Shown: positions 1 to 6,710, numbered from the stretch's first letter. The stretch is 11,956 nt of DNA from Candidatus Altarchaeota archaeon (GCA_018815265.1 JAHIYG010000098.1:1-11956), one strand, 5' to 3'. The notes: generated from the letters alone by a model not told the origin. Made by a program: numbers and translations.

Positions 1-605
1 TCTTTCTGTTTTTTTCTCTTTTCTAGTTCATTGTCTAAAAGTACTGCCGCAACCAACGCACCATTCATCATCATTCTCGCAGCATCATGTGACTTGAGAG
101 TTTCTGCAGATATTTTTTCAAGGAATTTCCTGTACTGACCCCATCCCGGGGAAGACATAGTCTGTACCATGGCAAAAAACATAGTTTCAGCATTAACTTC
201 TATGCCCATTCTTCTCAGACGATCTGCTTGGTCGGTTTCCATTGCGTCAAATTCAACCTGGAATATTTTATTGAATCGCCTGTCGTCTCCACCGCCTCTT
301 CTGTGTGCGCCATCTAACATGTCTGCAAAACCGTGCAGTGCATCGTTTAATCCCTGCACATTCCCTGATTGTGCGCCAGTGTCAACATGTCCCTGCACCC
401 TCCTAATACTGTCTGCATCCATCCGGCCTATGTGTTCCTTGAGTCTGTCATACGTCGCCTTCGACCCTTTCATCTCTAGTTCCCTTAGGAATCTTTCTCT
501 TTCTCGCTTTGTATGCTCGTCTATTGGAGGTACTGCATTGTCAAGTTGTCTAGTGTCTGCTTTCGTCGTAGGATTCACTGGTTGAACTGTCCCTGGTGCG
601 GCCAT
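1..605 (-). CDS. Hypothetical protein, N-terminal 201 residues (partial at left edge)
   Basis: An open frame on the minus strand starts at ATG 605-603 (MAAPGTVQPVNP...) and stays open to the left edge, so the gene is cut and its stop is not seen. I do not recognise the protein. The first 30 residues are Pro/Thr/Asp-rich and look disordered. Residues 31-65 are strongly charged and helical (HTKRERERFL, RLKEHIGRMD). Residues 100-112 are a basic/glycine patch (HRRGGGDDRR). Residues 140-190 are Met/Ala-rich and more hydrophobic (TMFFAMVQTM, MMMNGALVAAVLL), followed by a KRKKQK cluster. The 176-192 stretch is too short and polar to call a membrane segment. No signal peptide or enzyme motif is visible. 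The start is supported by a TATA-like box about 31 bp upstream, shared with rtcB. A 138-codon plus-strand frame at 169-585 overlaps it but gives low-complexity Ser/Leu/Pro sequence and is a shadow. Confidence 0.7.
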   Translation of the reverse strand, partial: MAAPGTVQPVNPTTKADTRQLDNAVPPIDEHTKRERERFLRELEMKGSKATYDRLKEHIGRMDADSIRRVQGHVDTGAQSGNVQGLNDALHGFADMLDGAHRRGGGDDRRFNKIFQVEFDAMETDQADRLRRMGIEVNAETMFFAMVQTMSSPGWGQYRKFLEKISAETLKSHDAARMMMNGALVAAVLLDNELEKRKKQK

Positions 606-631
606 ATTAGTTACCTATCTGGAACGATTTG

Positions 632-640
632 TTTAAATAC
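632..640. promoter_or_regulatory. Shared TATA box for divergent rtcB and the leftward hypothetical gene
   Basis: The sequence TTTAAATAC has a palindromic TTTAAA core and is the only good TATA-like element between the two divergent starts. Its centre is about 30 bp from the rtcB ATG (666) and about 31 bp from the ATG of the leftward gene (605). Archaeal TATA boxes lie about 25-30 bp upstream of the transcription start, so both mRNAs would be leaderless or nearly so. No Shine-Dalgarno sequence is seen before either ATG. Confidence 0.55.
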
Positions 641-665
641 GTTCGTTTTCCTATTTGTGTCTGCT

Positions 666-3581
666 ATGGATGTTCGAAAGGTCCGTGAGGGTGTGTGGGA
701 ATTTAAGGAGGCTGGCATGGATGTTCCCGCAAGAGTCATAGCATCAGATAAGCTCTATAAGACTATTGAGGAGGGTGTATACAGGCAGATATCAAATGTC
801 GCCAAGCTTCCTGGAGTGTTGTCTCCTGTGTTGGTTATGCCTGACGGCCACTTCGGATACGGCTTCCCAATAGGCGGCGTTGCAGCATTCAACCTTGAAG
901 AGGGCATAATAAGCCCAGGTGGTGTCGGGTACGACATAAACTGCCTGCATGGGGGTACCCGTGTTGTTTCTAGTTTTGGGTATAATGTTTCGATAAAGGA
1001 GTTTGATAGGATATACACGAAAAAGGAACTAAAGGTTGGTGGGAGGATTTTGAAGGTGAAAGGGAGGATGCCGTTGGTGCGTTCTCTGAATACTTTCTCG
1101 TCACTGATGGAGGATAAGGAGGTTACACATTCTATGAGACGTAAATCCAATCAGTTGTTCCATGTCAGGACATTGTGCAGTTTGAGGGTCAAAGCCACTG
1201 GAGAACATCCGTTCCTCACGAGAGAGGGCATGGTTGAGGTTAAAACCTTAGCCAAAGGTTTTGAATTGGGTGTTTCACTGTTCACTGGTGTGGCTTATGA
1301 GAAACCTTCTGATAAGGTTATTTTGACTTCTGAGGACATGTCAATGACTAAGCAGTCTTTGGATGAGTTGATTAAAAGGAAGCTTCTGCCATTAACTGAG
1401 GATTCAGTTTATTTACCTTATCTTGCGAAGATTCTTGGTTATCTCTTTGGTGATGGCGTAGTCTACTTCTCAGGGAACACAGGGTATGTATGTGCATATG
1501 GTGTTAAAGAAGACCTTGAGTTGATGAAAAAAGACCTGAAACAGCTTGGTTATTCTGCCTCAATATATTCCCGTAGCCGCAACCACATGATTATTGACCA
1601 GTACGGGAAAAAAGAGTTTTCAACAACAAATTATGAACTTCATGTGAAATCCACATCATTGGCTAAACTCCTCGTTGCATTGGGTATGCCCTTAGGTAAG
1701 AAGACATCTACTGACTATGGGGTGCCGTCGTGGATTATTGGTTCCAAAAGGTGGGTTAAGAGGCTTTTTCTTGCCGGATTTTTCGGAGCTGAGCTAAGCT
1801 CTCCAGACACCCACTCAAAGACTGGTTTTTACTCACCAATAGTTTCACAGAACAAAAATGGAGTATGCCTTGAAAACGGAAGAGCATTCATGACCCAACT
1901 AAAACAGTTACTTGATGAATTGGGTGTGGAGTGCACAAAGGTGAGTGTCAGGCGTGAATTCAAAAACAAGGAGGGAGAAACTTATCGGCTGCGACTCATT
2001 ATCTCAGCAAAGGAGGACAATCTCTTGCGTCTTTGGAGAAACATAGGGTTCGAATACAACCGAAAGAGGCAGATACTGGCAGAGATAGCCTCACTTTACA
2101 TCCTCAGAAAAAAGGCCCACACACGCGCAAGCACCAAGATAGCATCAAAAGTTAAAGCCCTTAGGGAGAAGAAGATGTCGTTGAAGGAGGTGCAGACTCT
2201 CATTGCGTCAGATACTGTCAATCCGCGTTTTATAGAGCGGCATTACTACGAGGATGCCGGTCAGCGCATACGGTTAGACTTCAAATCCTTTGCTAAGTTC
2301 AAGGATGAATCGATGAGAGACATCAGAAAATATGGTTGCCTCTTCGACACAGTCATAGATATAAAGAAAATACACTCTGCTGGTATGGTGTACGACTTGA
2401 CAGTGAAGGATAACCATAACTTCACAGCAGATGGCTTCATAGTATCCAACTGCGGCGTCAGATTAATGACTTCAAACCTCAAAGCTGATGATGTCAAACC
2501 AAAGCTTGGGAAAATCGCAGACGACCTGTTTACTTCTGTCCCATCAGGTTTAGGCAGCAAAAGCAGGCTGTCATATACCACTCCCGAATTGGAGGAAGTG
2601 TGTGTCAAAGGAGCAGTTTGGGCTGTGGAGAGGGGTTTCGGAGTCAAGGAGGACCTGAACCATATGGAGGAATACGGTGCCATAGACGGCGCTGACCCAT
2701 CGGTTCTTTCTGATCGTGCGAAAAAAAGAGGTCGCCCACAGCTTGGCACATTAGGTTCAGGAAATCACTTTCTTGAAGTCTCCAAGGTCGAGGAAATATA
2801 TGACTTTGAAGTTGCCAAAAAATTCGGCATTACACAACCTGGTCAGGTGACTGTGATGGTGCATTGTGGAAGCAGGGGATTGGGTTATCAGGTCGCAGAC
2901 GAATACATCCAGGTGATGCTTGAGGCATCCAAAAAATACGATATAACTCTCCCTGACAACGAGTTGGCGTGCGCACCAATAAATTCGCCTGAAGGTCAGG
3001 AATACATTAAAGCAATGTATTGCGCAGTAAACTACGCATTTGCAAACCGCCAATTTATTACTCACTGGGTCAGGGATGTTTTCAAAAGGTATTTCCCCGC
3101 TGCTGAGCTTCCACTGCTCTATGATGTCTGCCATAACATCGCGAAATTCGATAAACACCATGGTGAGACAGTATGTGTCCACCGCAAAGGCGCGACAAGG
3201 GCTTTTCCAAAAGGCAGGGACGAGGTACCAAGTGATTTCCGGAGTGTGGGGCAGCCTGTTTTGGTTCCAGGAGACATGGGCACAGCATCATACATTCTGG
3301 TCGGTACTGAAGTTGCAATGGAGGAAACGTTTGGTTCAGTCTGCCACGGCGCAGGCAGGATACAATCGCGGGCAGCAGCGAAAAGGAATGTTCGTGGGGA
3401 GGATGTCAAACGCGAACTTGAAGGGCGCGGCGAAGTCATACGCGCAGCCAGCGACGAAGTACTGGCGGAGGAGTACTCTGGGGCATACAAGGACGTCGAT
3501 GAAGTCGTAGGAAGCATAGCATTGGCGGGAATAGGCAGATTAGTCGCTAAAGTGACGCCGATGGGAGTCGTCAAAGGCTAA
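666..3581 (+). CDS. rtcB: RNA-splicing ligase RtcB precursor containing an intein
   Basis: RtcB joins RNA 2',3'-cyclic phosphate (or 3'-phosphate) ends to 5'-OH ends using GTP and Mn2+; in archaea it is the ligase of tRNA splicing and RNA repair. The precursor is 971 residues; removing the 503-residue intein leaves 468, close to Pyrococcus horikoshii RtcB (481). Numbered in the spliced protein, expected residues are present: MPDGHFGYGFPIGG (58-71), GVGYD-IN-CG with metal ligands D90 and C93, GSGNHF (N197, H198), HCGSRG (H230), CHNIAK (H320), PGDMGTASYIL (365-374), and CHGAGR with the guanylylated His H391 followed by SRAAA. The ATG at 666 is chosen because family homology begins there (MDVRKVREGVWEF) and a TATA box lies about 30 bp upstream; the frame is open back to 513, but that extra peptide (MLVYWRYC...) looks non-coding. 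No Archease gene is in the window. Function depends on intein removal, because the insertion separates the active-site Cys from the residues before it. Confidence 0.95.
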   Translation: MDVRKVREGVWEFKEAGMDVPARVIASDKLYKTIEEGVYRQISNVAKLPGVLSPVLVMPDGHFGYGFPIGGVAAFNLEEGIISPGGVGYDINCLHGGTRVVSSFGYNVSIKEFDRIYTKKELKVGGRILKVKGRMPLVRSLNTFSSLMEDKEVTHSMRRKSNQLFHVRTLCSLRVKATGEHPFLTREGMVEVKTLAKGFELGVSLFTGVAYEKPSDKVILTSEDMSMTKQSLDELIKRKLLPLTEDSVYLPYLAKILGYLFGDGVVYFSGNTGYVCAYGVKEDLELMKKDLKQLGYSASIYSRSRNHMIIDQYGKKEFSTTNYELHVKSTSLAKLLVALGMPLGKKTSTDYGVPSWIIGSKRWVKRLFLAGFFGAELSSPDTHSKTGFYSPIVSQNKNGVCLENGRAFMTQLKQLLDELGVECTKVSVRREFKNKEGETYRLRLIISAKEDNLLRLWRNIGFEYNRKRQILAEIASLYILRKKAHTRASTKIASKVKALREKKMSLKEVQTLIASDTVNPRFIERHYYEDAGQRIRLDFKSFAKFKDESMRDIRKYGCLFDTVIDIKKIHSAGMVYDLTVKDNHNFTADGFIVSNCGVRLMTSNLKADDVKPKLGKIADDLFTSVPSGLGSKSRLSYTTPELEEVCVKGAVWAVERGFGVKEDLNHMEEYGAIDGADPSVLSDRAKKRGRPQLGTLGSGNHFLEVSKVEEIYDFEVAKKFGITQPGQVTVMVHCGSRGLGYQVADEYIQVMLEASKKYDITLPDNELACAPINSPEGQEYIKAMYCAVNYAFANRQFITHWVRDVFKRYFPAAELPLLYDVCHNIAKFDKHHGETVCVHRKGATRAFPKGRDEVPSDFRSVGQPVLVPGDMGTASYILVGTEVAMEETFGSVCHGAGRIQSRAAAKRNVRGEDVKRELEGRGEVIRAASDEVLAEEYSGAYKDVDEVVGSIALAGIGRLVAKVTPMGVVKG
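942..2450 (+). other. In-frame intein with LAGLIDADG homing endonuclease domain, inside rtcB
   Basis: The 503-residue insert lies between GVGYDIN and CGVRLM of RtcB. It begins with the nucleophile Cys1 (CLHGGTRVVS, splicing block A), has a block B TxxH motif (TGEH, intein residues 86-89), and ends with block F (MVYDLTVKDNHNFTADG, 482-498) and block G (FIVSN, then Cys+1). The endonuclease domain has a first motif LGYLFGDG (165-172, acid D171) and a degenerate second motif LAGFFGAE (277-284), where E284 sits at the usual acidic position. The penultimate residue is Ser502, not the usual His, although the block F His (H492) is kept. RtcB inteins at this active-site Cys are known in other archaea such as Pyrococcus horikoshii. 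There are no frameshifts or stops, so splicing is probably active. Endonuclease activity is less certain. Residues around 411-424 (KMSLKEVQTLIASD) could be part of a DNA-binding helix, which is only a guess. Confidence 0.93.
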
Positions 3582-3587
3582 TCCCTC

Positions 3588-3631
3588 AGAGTTCGCTTAC
3601 TTCGGCAGTAGTGATTATTTCTCGTTTATTG
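3588..3631. repeat. 44-bp direct repeat, copy 1 (next to rtcB stop)
   Basis: This copy begins 6 bp after the rtcB stop codon (AGAGTTCGCTTACTTCGGCA...) and is identical over 44 bp to 3835-3878. Read on the minus strand it carries the last four codons of aroB' (INEK), its TAA stop (3615-3617) and 27 bp of 3' flank. It is therefore a detached copy of the aroB' gene end. Identity stops sharply on both sides. Confidence 0.9.
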
Positions 3632-3667
3632 CAACCGGTTGCTCAGTTGACGCGCTATCATACGTTG

Positions 3668-3687
3668 GTGGGATCTAAGGATCCCAC
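3668..3687. other. Perfect stem-loop GTGGGATC-TAAG-GATCCCAC
   Basis: An 8-bp perfect inverted repeat with a 4-nt loop lies in the rtcB/aroB' intergenic array, between repeat copy 1 and relic C. No T tract follows on either strand, so it is not a typical archaeal terminator. A shorter 10-bp palindrome, CAACCGGTTG, lies upstream at 3632-3641, directly abutting the 44-bp repeat. Role unknown; transcript-end structure or a recombination site are possible. Confidence 0.5.
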
Positions 3688-3704
3688 AGTATATTGACTA
3701 ACAT

Positions 3705-3761
3705 TCACTTCTCATCAATCGATTCAGCTACGTTCACCCCAAAATGTCGTTCGCTTTCAGC
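3705..3761 (-). pseudogene. Relic C: extra copy of the aroB' C-terminal coding end
   Basis: On the minus strand this segment reads AESERHFGVNVAESIDEK followed by TGA (stop at 3705-3707). The live aroB' ends GGRHFGMKVKESINEK. The family-conserved RHFG, ES and EK positions are kept. A TAG and a TGA lie immediately upstream in the same frame, so it is a stranded gene end, not an open gene. Differences from relic B include several silent third-base changes, as expected if it once belonged to a working gene. Confidence 0.7.
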
Positions 3762-3780
3762 TCACTAACTTCGACATGAA

Positions 3781-3837
3781 TCACTTCTCATTAATAGATT
3801 CGTCAACTTTCATCCCGAAGTTACACTCACTTTTAGA
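3781..3837 (-). pseudogene. Relic B: second extra copy of the aroB' C-terminal coding end
   Basis: On the minus strand this reads SKSECNFGMKVDESINEK followed by TGA (stop at 3781-3783). Over FGMKVxESINEK only one residue differs from the live gene (Asp for Lys), while six other codons differ silently (for example GGC/GGG, TCA/TCT, ATA/ATT, AAC/AAT) and the stop is TGA instead of TAA. The relic is in frame with aroB' but separated from it by two TAA codons. Its stop lies 76 bp from that of relic C and 81 bp from that of aroB', giving a quasi-tandem array. Confidence 0.75.
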
Positions 3838-3878
3838 GTTCGCTTACTTCGGCAGTAGTGATTATTTCTCGTTTATTG
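3835..3878. repeat. 44-bp direct repeat, copy 2 (overlaps aroB' 3' end)
   Basis: Identical to 3588-3631, offset by 247 bp. This copy includes the true stop codon of aroB' (3862-3864) and its last codons, with the remainder in the 3' flank. The two copies bracket 203 bp that contain the stem-loop and relics C and B. Confidence 0.9.
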
Positions 3879-4890
3879 ACTCCTTAACTTTCATGCCGAA
3901 GTGTCTTCCTCCTTCTTCGAGGTATGCGAGTATTTTGTCGCCTTTCTTCAGCTTCACGACCGAGACTGGTTTCTTGTCTGATGAGACTAGGTTTATTGTT
4001 TCCGCGTTTTGGAGTAGTGATTTCACAGTTTTGCCGTCTTTGACTGCCTCAACCAAAATTAAAGGCCTCTTTTCAATCTTGACTCTTCCGACTATCATTG
4101 TCCGCGTGTTTCCTTCGGTGTCTACTGCCAAGACTTCATCGCCTGCCGATAATTCGCTTAAGTATCTGGTTTTTCCGCCAGGCACCATAGTGTATGCGTG
4201 AACCGGTCCAGCATTCACTCTGAACGGCCTTGCTGCAACGTATTCTGACTGAAGTGTTTCACTGTGGACCAATAGTAACCCATTTGATTGGCTGCCGACT
4301 AGCATGCCCTCGCCGAGGTTGAACATGCTGCAGGTGTCGATGCAGACTCGGTCTCCCATACCGACGGATTTAACATTCGTCACCTCAACCTCCACAACTT
4401 CGACCTTCTCGCTTGAAAGGGATTCAACATATCCCTGGATTTTTTTCACCGCCTTCTCATCTGCATCAACCAACACTCCATCTGCCCCGACCTCCAGTGT
4501 TTCCAGGACTGTTTTGGCTTCGTCGAAAGATGTGACCTCAACTATTATTTTTGCATTCTCCTTCTGTAGGCCGGCTATTATGTTCTCCAATGGGATGACC
4601 TTCCAGTCTGTTGCCTTGAATGCGACGTACTCATATGTCTTCCCGTCTTTGACTACTTTCTCCTCGGTTTTCTTGTCTGAAATCACAGTGTATGAGACAT
4701 TCTTATTCAAAATCAAATCTGCGGACTCAGCGTCTGAGATAACCCTAATATTCCCCAGTTTCCTGGTTTTTTCAATATCTTCTTTGTTCACCCAAACCGT
4801 GGATACTCCTGTTTCTAAGGCATTTGTCACCCTTGTCTTCCTGGAATCCCATGGGCTATCACCGCCTGCTTTCACCCAAACCTCTTTCAT
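3862..4890 (-). CDS. aroB': 3-dehydroquinate synthase II (archaeal AroB')
   Basis: The archaeal-type enzyme converts 2-amino-3,7-dideoxy-D-threo-hept-6-ulosonate to 3-dehydroquinate with NAD+, the second step of the alternative entry to the shikimate pathway; it is unrelated to bacterial AroB. The 342 residues match the MJ1249 family (about 360). Diagnostic stretches are the N-terminal MKEVWVKAGG, the central GMGDRVCIDTCSMF (177-190) and NLGEGMLVGSQSNG (191-204), RPFRVNAGPVHAYT (221-234), PGGKTRYLSEL (237-247), and the C-terminal GGRHFG (327-332). The ATG at 4890 fits the family N terminus and has a TATA-like box about 32 bp upstream. The partner AroA' (aldolase step) is not in the window. 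It is divergent from pth2 and convergent with rtcB. Its 3' end is duplicated several times downstream, an unusual arrangement for a housekeeping gene. Confidence 0.92.
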   Translation of the reverse strand: MKEVWVKAGGDSPWDSRKTRVTNALETGVSTVWVNKEDIEKTRKLGNIRVISDAESADLILNKNVSYTVISDKKTEEKVVKDGKTYEYVAFKATDWKVIPLENIIAGLQKENAKIIVEVTSFDEAKTVLETLEVGADGVLVDADEKAVKKIQGYVESLSSEKVEVVEVEVTNVKSVGMGDRVCIDTCSMFNLGEGMLVGSQSNGLLLVHSETLQSEYVAARPFRVNAGPVHAYTMVPGGKTRYLSELSAGDEVLAVDTEGNTRTMIVGRVKIEKRPLILVEAVKDGKTVKSLLQNAETINLVSSDKKPVSVVKLKKGDKILAYLEEGGRHFGMKVKESINEK

Positions 4891-4901
4891 TTTTACTCAC
4901 T

Positions 4902-4908
4902 ATTATAG
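4902..4908 (+). promoter_or_regulatory. Putative TATA box for pth2-gltX
   Basis: ATTATAG is centred about 30 bp upstream of the pth2 ATG (4935), matching leaderless archaeal spacing. It lies nearer to the aroB' start than the aroB' box does, so the two divergent promoters overlap. Confidence 0.4.
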
Positions 4909-4917
4909 GTTCCACCC

Positions 4918-4927
4918 CTATTTATTG
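4918..4927 (-). promoter_or_regulatory. Putative TATA box for aroB'
   Basis: On the minus strand this reads CAATAAATAG, about 32 bp upstream of the aroB' ATG at 4890. It lies between the pth2 TATA-like box and the pth2 start, so binding at one promoter could hinder the other. Confidence 0.4.
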
Positions 4928-4934
4928 TTGTCTT

Positions 4935-5273
4935 ATGGACTTTAAGCAGGTTATTGTGGTCAGGTCCGATTTGAAGATGGGCAAGGGCAAGATTGCGGCA
5001 CAAGCAGGGCATGCAGCGGTATCTGCAGCTGAGAAAAGCCAATACAAGAAGGAATGGTTGGGCCAGGGCCAGAAAAAGACTGTTTTAAAGGTTGACTCTG
5101 AGGCTGAACTCATAAGGATTCTGCAAGAGGCAAAAGACAGGGGTTTGCCTGTTTGCATGATTGAGGATGCAGGGCATACTCAGTTGGAACCAGGAACTAG
5201 AACATGTGTTGGTATTGGTCCGGCACCGGCTGATGAATTGGATAGGTTAACGGGGGAACTTAAGCTTTTGTGA
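4935..5273 (+). CDS. pth2: Peptidyl-tRNA hydrolase, archaeal/eukaryotic type (Pth2)
   Basis: Pth2 hydrolyses the ester bond of peptidyl-tRNAs released early from ribosomes, returning free tRNA. The 112-residue product has the usual family length and nearly the consensus N terminus, KQVIVVRSDLKMGKGKIAAQ followed by AGHAAV (residues 4-29), with the conserved lysine of the GKGK segment and the H of GHAA. The C-terminal part has AGHTQLEPGTRTCVGIGPAP (77-96). The ATG at 4935 is chosen over in-frame upstream starts (the frame opens at 4824) because homology begins at MDFKQVIVV and the upstream part overlaps the divergent aroB' gene. It directly precedes gltX and the two reading frames touch, suggesting a translation-related operon. 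Confidence 0.95.
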   Translation: MDFKQVIVVRSDLKMGKGKIAAQAGHAAVSAAEKSQYKKEWLGQGQKKTVLKVDSEAELIRILQEAKDRGLPVCMIEDAGHTQLEPGTRTCVGIGPAPADELDRLTGELKLL

Positions 5274-5275
5274 AG

Positions 5276-6709
5276 ATGAGCGAGGAAACACTTAAATTGG
5301 ATGGCGACCCCCAGGGGGTTGTGACAAGGTTTGCACCCAACCCAAATGGTCCGTTGAGTATCGGGCATGCGAGGGGTGCGGTAGTCAACAAGTATCTCAC
5401 GCAAAGATATGGTGGTAAACTCCTTCTGCGATTTGACGACACAGACCCGAGAACCAAGAGGCCCTTGAAGGAGGCGTATGGTTGGATTCAGGAGGATATG
5501 GAATGGCTTGGCTGCGGGCCTGATGAGGTCATCTACGCATCAAGCAACATTGAAACCTACTATGAATATGCGAGAAAAATCATCGAATTAGGTCAAGCAT
5601 ATGTTTGCAGGTGTGAGCGGGAGGCTTTCAAGACCAAAAAGAATCAGGGCATAGCCTGCCCCTGCAGGGGGAACTCTGCAGAGGAGAATATGGGTTTGTG
5701 GGAGAAGATGTTTGCGGAATTCAAGGAGGGTGAGGCAGTGCTCAGGGTAAAAACAGACATACAACATCAGGACCCTGCCCTCAGGGATTGGACAGCCTTT
5801 AGGATAATCGCCGGTGAACACCCGCTGGTTGGGAGTAAATACCGCGTGTGGCCGATGCTTGATTTCGAGTCTGCGATTGAAGACCACATACGGGGTGTCA
5901 CACACATACTTCGTGGTATTGATTTGATGGATTCGGGGTTAAAGCAGAAATACATCTACGACTACTTTGGATGGACTTACCCTGAGGTGATACTGTGGGG
6001 CAGGTTGAAAATAGAGGAGACCGGCAAATTCAGCACGTCCAAGATGGCGCAAGACATTGCATCTGGGGTATACAGTGGATGGGACCATCCTGCACTGCCT
6101 ACATTGCGGGCAATGAAGAGGAGGGGTATATTGCCTGAGTCAATCAGGGAGTTCATGCTGTCTCTTGGGTTGTCTGATTCTGCTGCGGCAATCAGTTTGG
6201 AGACTCTCTATTCTATAAACAGGGCTAAATTGGATGGCAGCGCAAACAGGTATTTCTTCCTCAAGGACCCGGTTAAATTGTATGTGGAGGGCATACCTGG
6301 GAAAACCATAAGGCTGCCGCTGCATCCGACCTTCAAGGAGAGGGGTGTGAGGGAGCAGTGCATGCGCGAGGGTTCCTGCTTCTACCTATCCAAAAACGAC
6401 AGTCAGGTGGAGAAGGAGGAAATAATAAAGTTGATGGGCCTCCCGTGCGTATCAGTTGATTCGCTTCAGGGCTCGATTGTGAAGGGCAAATATGTTCCAG
6501 GCAACCATAAGGGCGCCAAGAAAATCCAGTGTCTGCAGGACTACATAGAGTGTGAGGTCTTGAAACCTGATGGAGTCGACATTGGATATTGCGATCCAGA
6601 CTGCGAAAAAATAGGGGTCGGCGAAATAATACAGTTTGAGAGGTATGGTTTCGCAAAAATGGAAGGCAAAAACCGGGGTAAACTCAGGTTCATCTACACC
6701 CACGACTGA
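5276..6709 (+). CDS. gltX: Glutamyl-tRNA synthetase, archaeal type, without N-terminal extension
   Basis: This class I synthetase charges tRNA(Glu) (or tRNA(Glu) and tRNA(Gln) if non-discriminating) with glutamate. The 477-residue product shows RFAPNPNGPLSIGHARG (18-34) with the HIGH-type signature SIGH, the glutamate-binding LRFDDTDPRT (51-60), a Cys-x-Cys pair of possible zinc ligands (C111, C113, C128, C130), LRGIDLMDSG (212-221), a KMSKS-like FSTSKM (252-257), and a C-terminal beta-barrel anticodon-binding region of the GlnRS/archaeal GluRS type. Archaeal GluRS is usually about 550 residues, with roughly 80-100 residues before the HIGH motif; here there are under 30, and pth2 occupies the upstream DNA, so the extension is absent. 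A GTG at 5270 (GTGA overlap with the pth2 stop) would add two residues; I chose the ATG at 5276. Either way pth2 and gltX are probably cotranscribed. Confidence 0.93.
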   Translation: MSEETLKLDGDPQGVVTRFAPNPNGPLSIGHARGAVVNKYLTQRYGGKLLLRFDDTDPRTKRPLKEAYGWIQEDMEWLGCGPDEVIYASSNIETYYEYARKIIELGQAYVCRCEREAFKTKKNQGIACPCRGNSAEENMGLWEKMFAEFKEGEAVLRVKTDIQHQDPALRDWTAFRIIAGEHPLVGSKYRVWPMLDFESAIEDHIRGVTHILRGIDLMDSGLKQKYIYDYFGWTYPEVILWGRLKIEETGKFSTSKMAQDIASGVYSGWDHPALPTLRAMKRRGILPESIREFMLSLGLSDSAAAISLETLYSINRAKLDGSANRYFFLKDPVKLYVEGIPGKTIRLPLHPTFKERGVREQCMREGSCFYLSKNDSQVEKEEIIKLMGLPCVSVDSLQGSIVKGKYVPGNHKGAKKIQCLQDYIECEVLKPDGVDIGYCDPDCEKIGVGEIIQFERYGFAKMEGKNRGKLRFIYTHD

Positions 6710-6710
6710 G

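Noticed and set aside
169..585. Plus-strand open frame of 138 codons at the left end
   Set aside because: Its product is Ser/Leu/Pro-rich low complexity, and it lies antisense to a longer open frame that runs from a promoter-supported ATG at 605 off the left edge.
513..665. N-terminal extension of RtcB from an upstream TTG start
   Set aside because: RtcB homology begins at the ATG 666; the upstream part overlaps the shared promoter and the divergent gene.
2261..3574. Several 140-160 codon minus-strand frames across rtcB
   Set aside because: All are antisense to conserved RtcB sequence and show no independent motifs or promoters.
3668..3687. Stem-loop as an intrinsic terminator for rtcB or aroB'
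   Set aside because: No T tract follows on either strand, which archaeal termination normally needs; kept only as a stem-loop of unknown role.
3582..3861. CRISPR array or tRNA in the repeat-rich intergenic region
   Set aside because: The repeats are unequal, carry the coding end and stop of aroB', and lack regular unique spacers; no tRNA cloverleaf or CCA end is visible.
3776..4201. Plus-strand frame over the end of aroB' and the relics
   Set aside because: It is a shadow of the minus-strand aroB' gene and relic B, with no family features.
4304..4945. 213-codon plus-strand frame opposite aroB'
   Set aside because: Ser/Thr/Phe-rich product typical of an antisense shadow; aroB' on the other strand has unmistakable family motifs.
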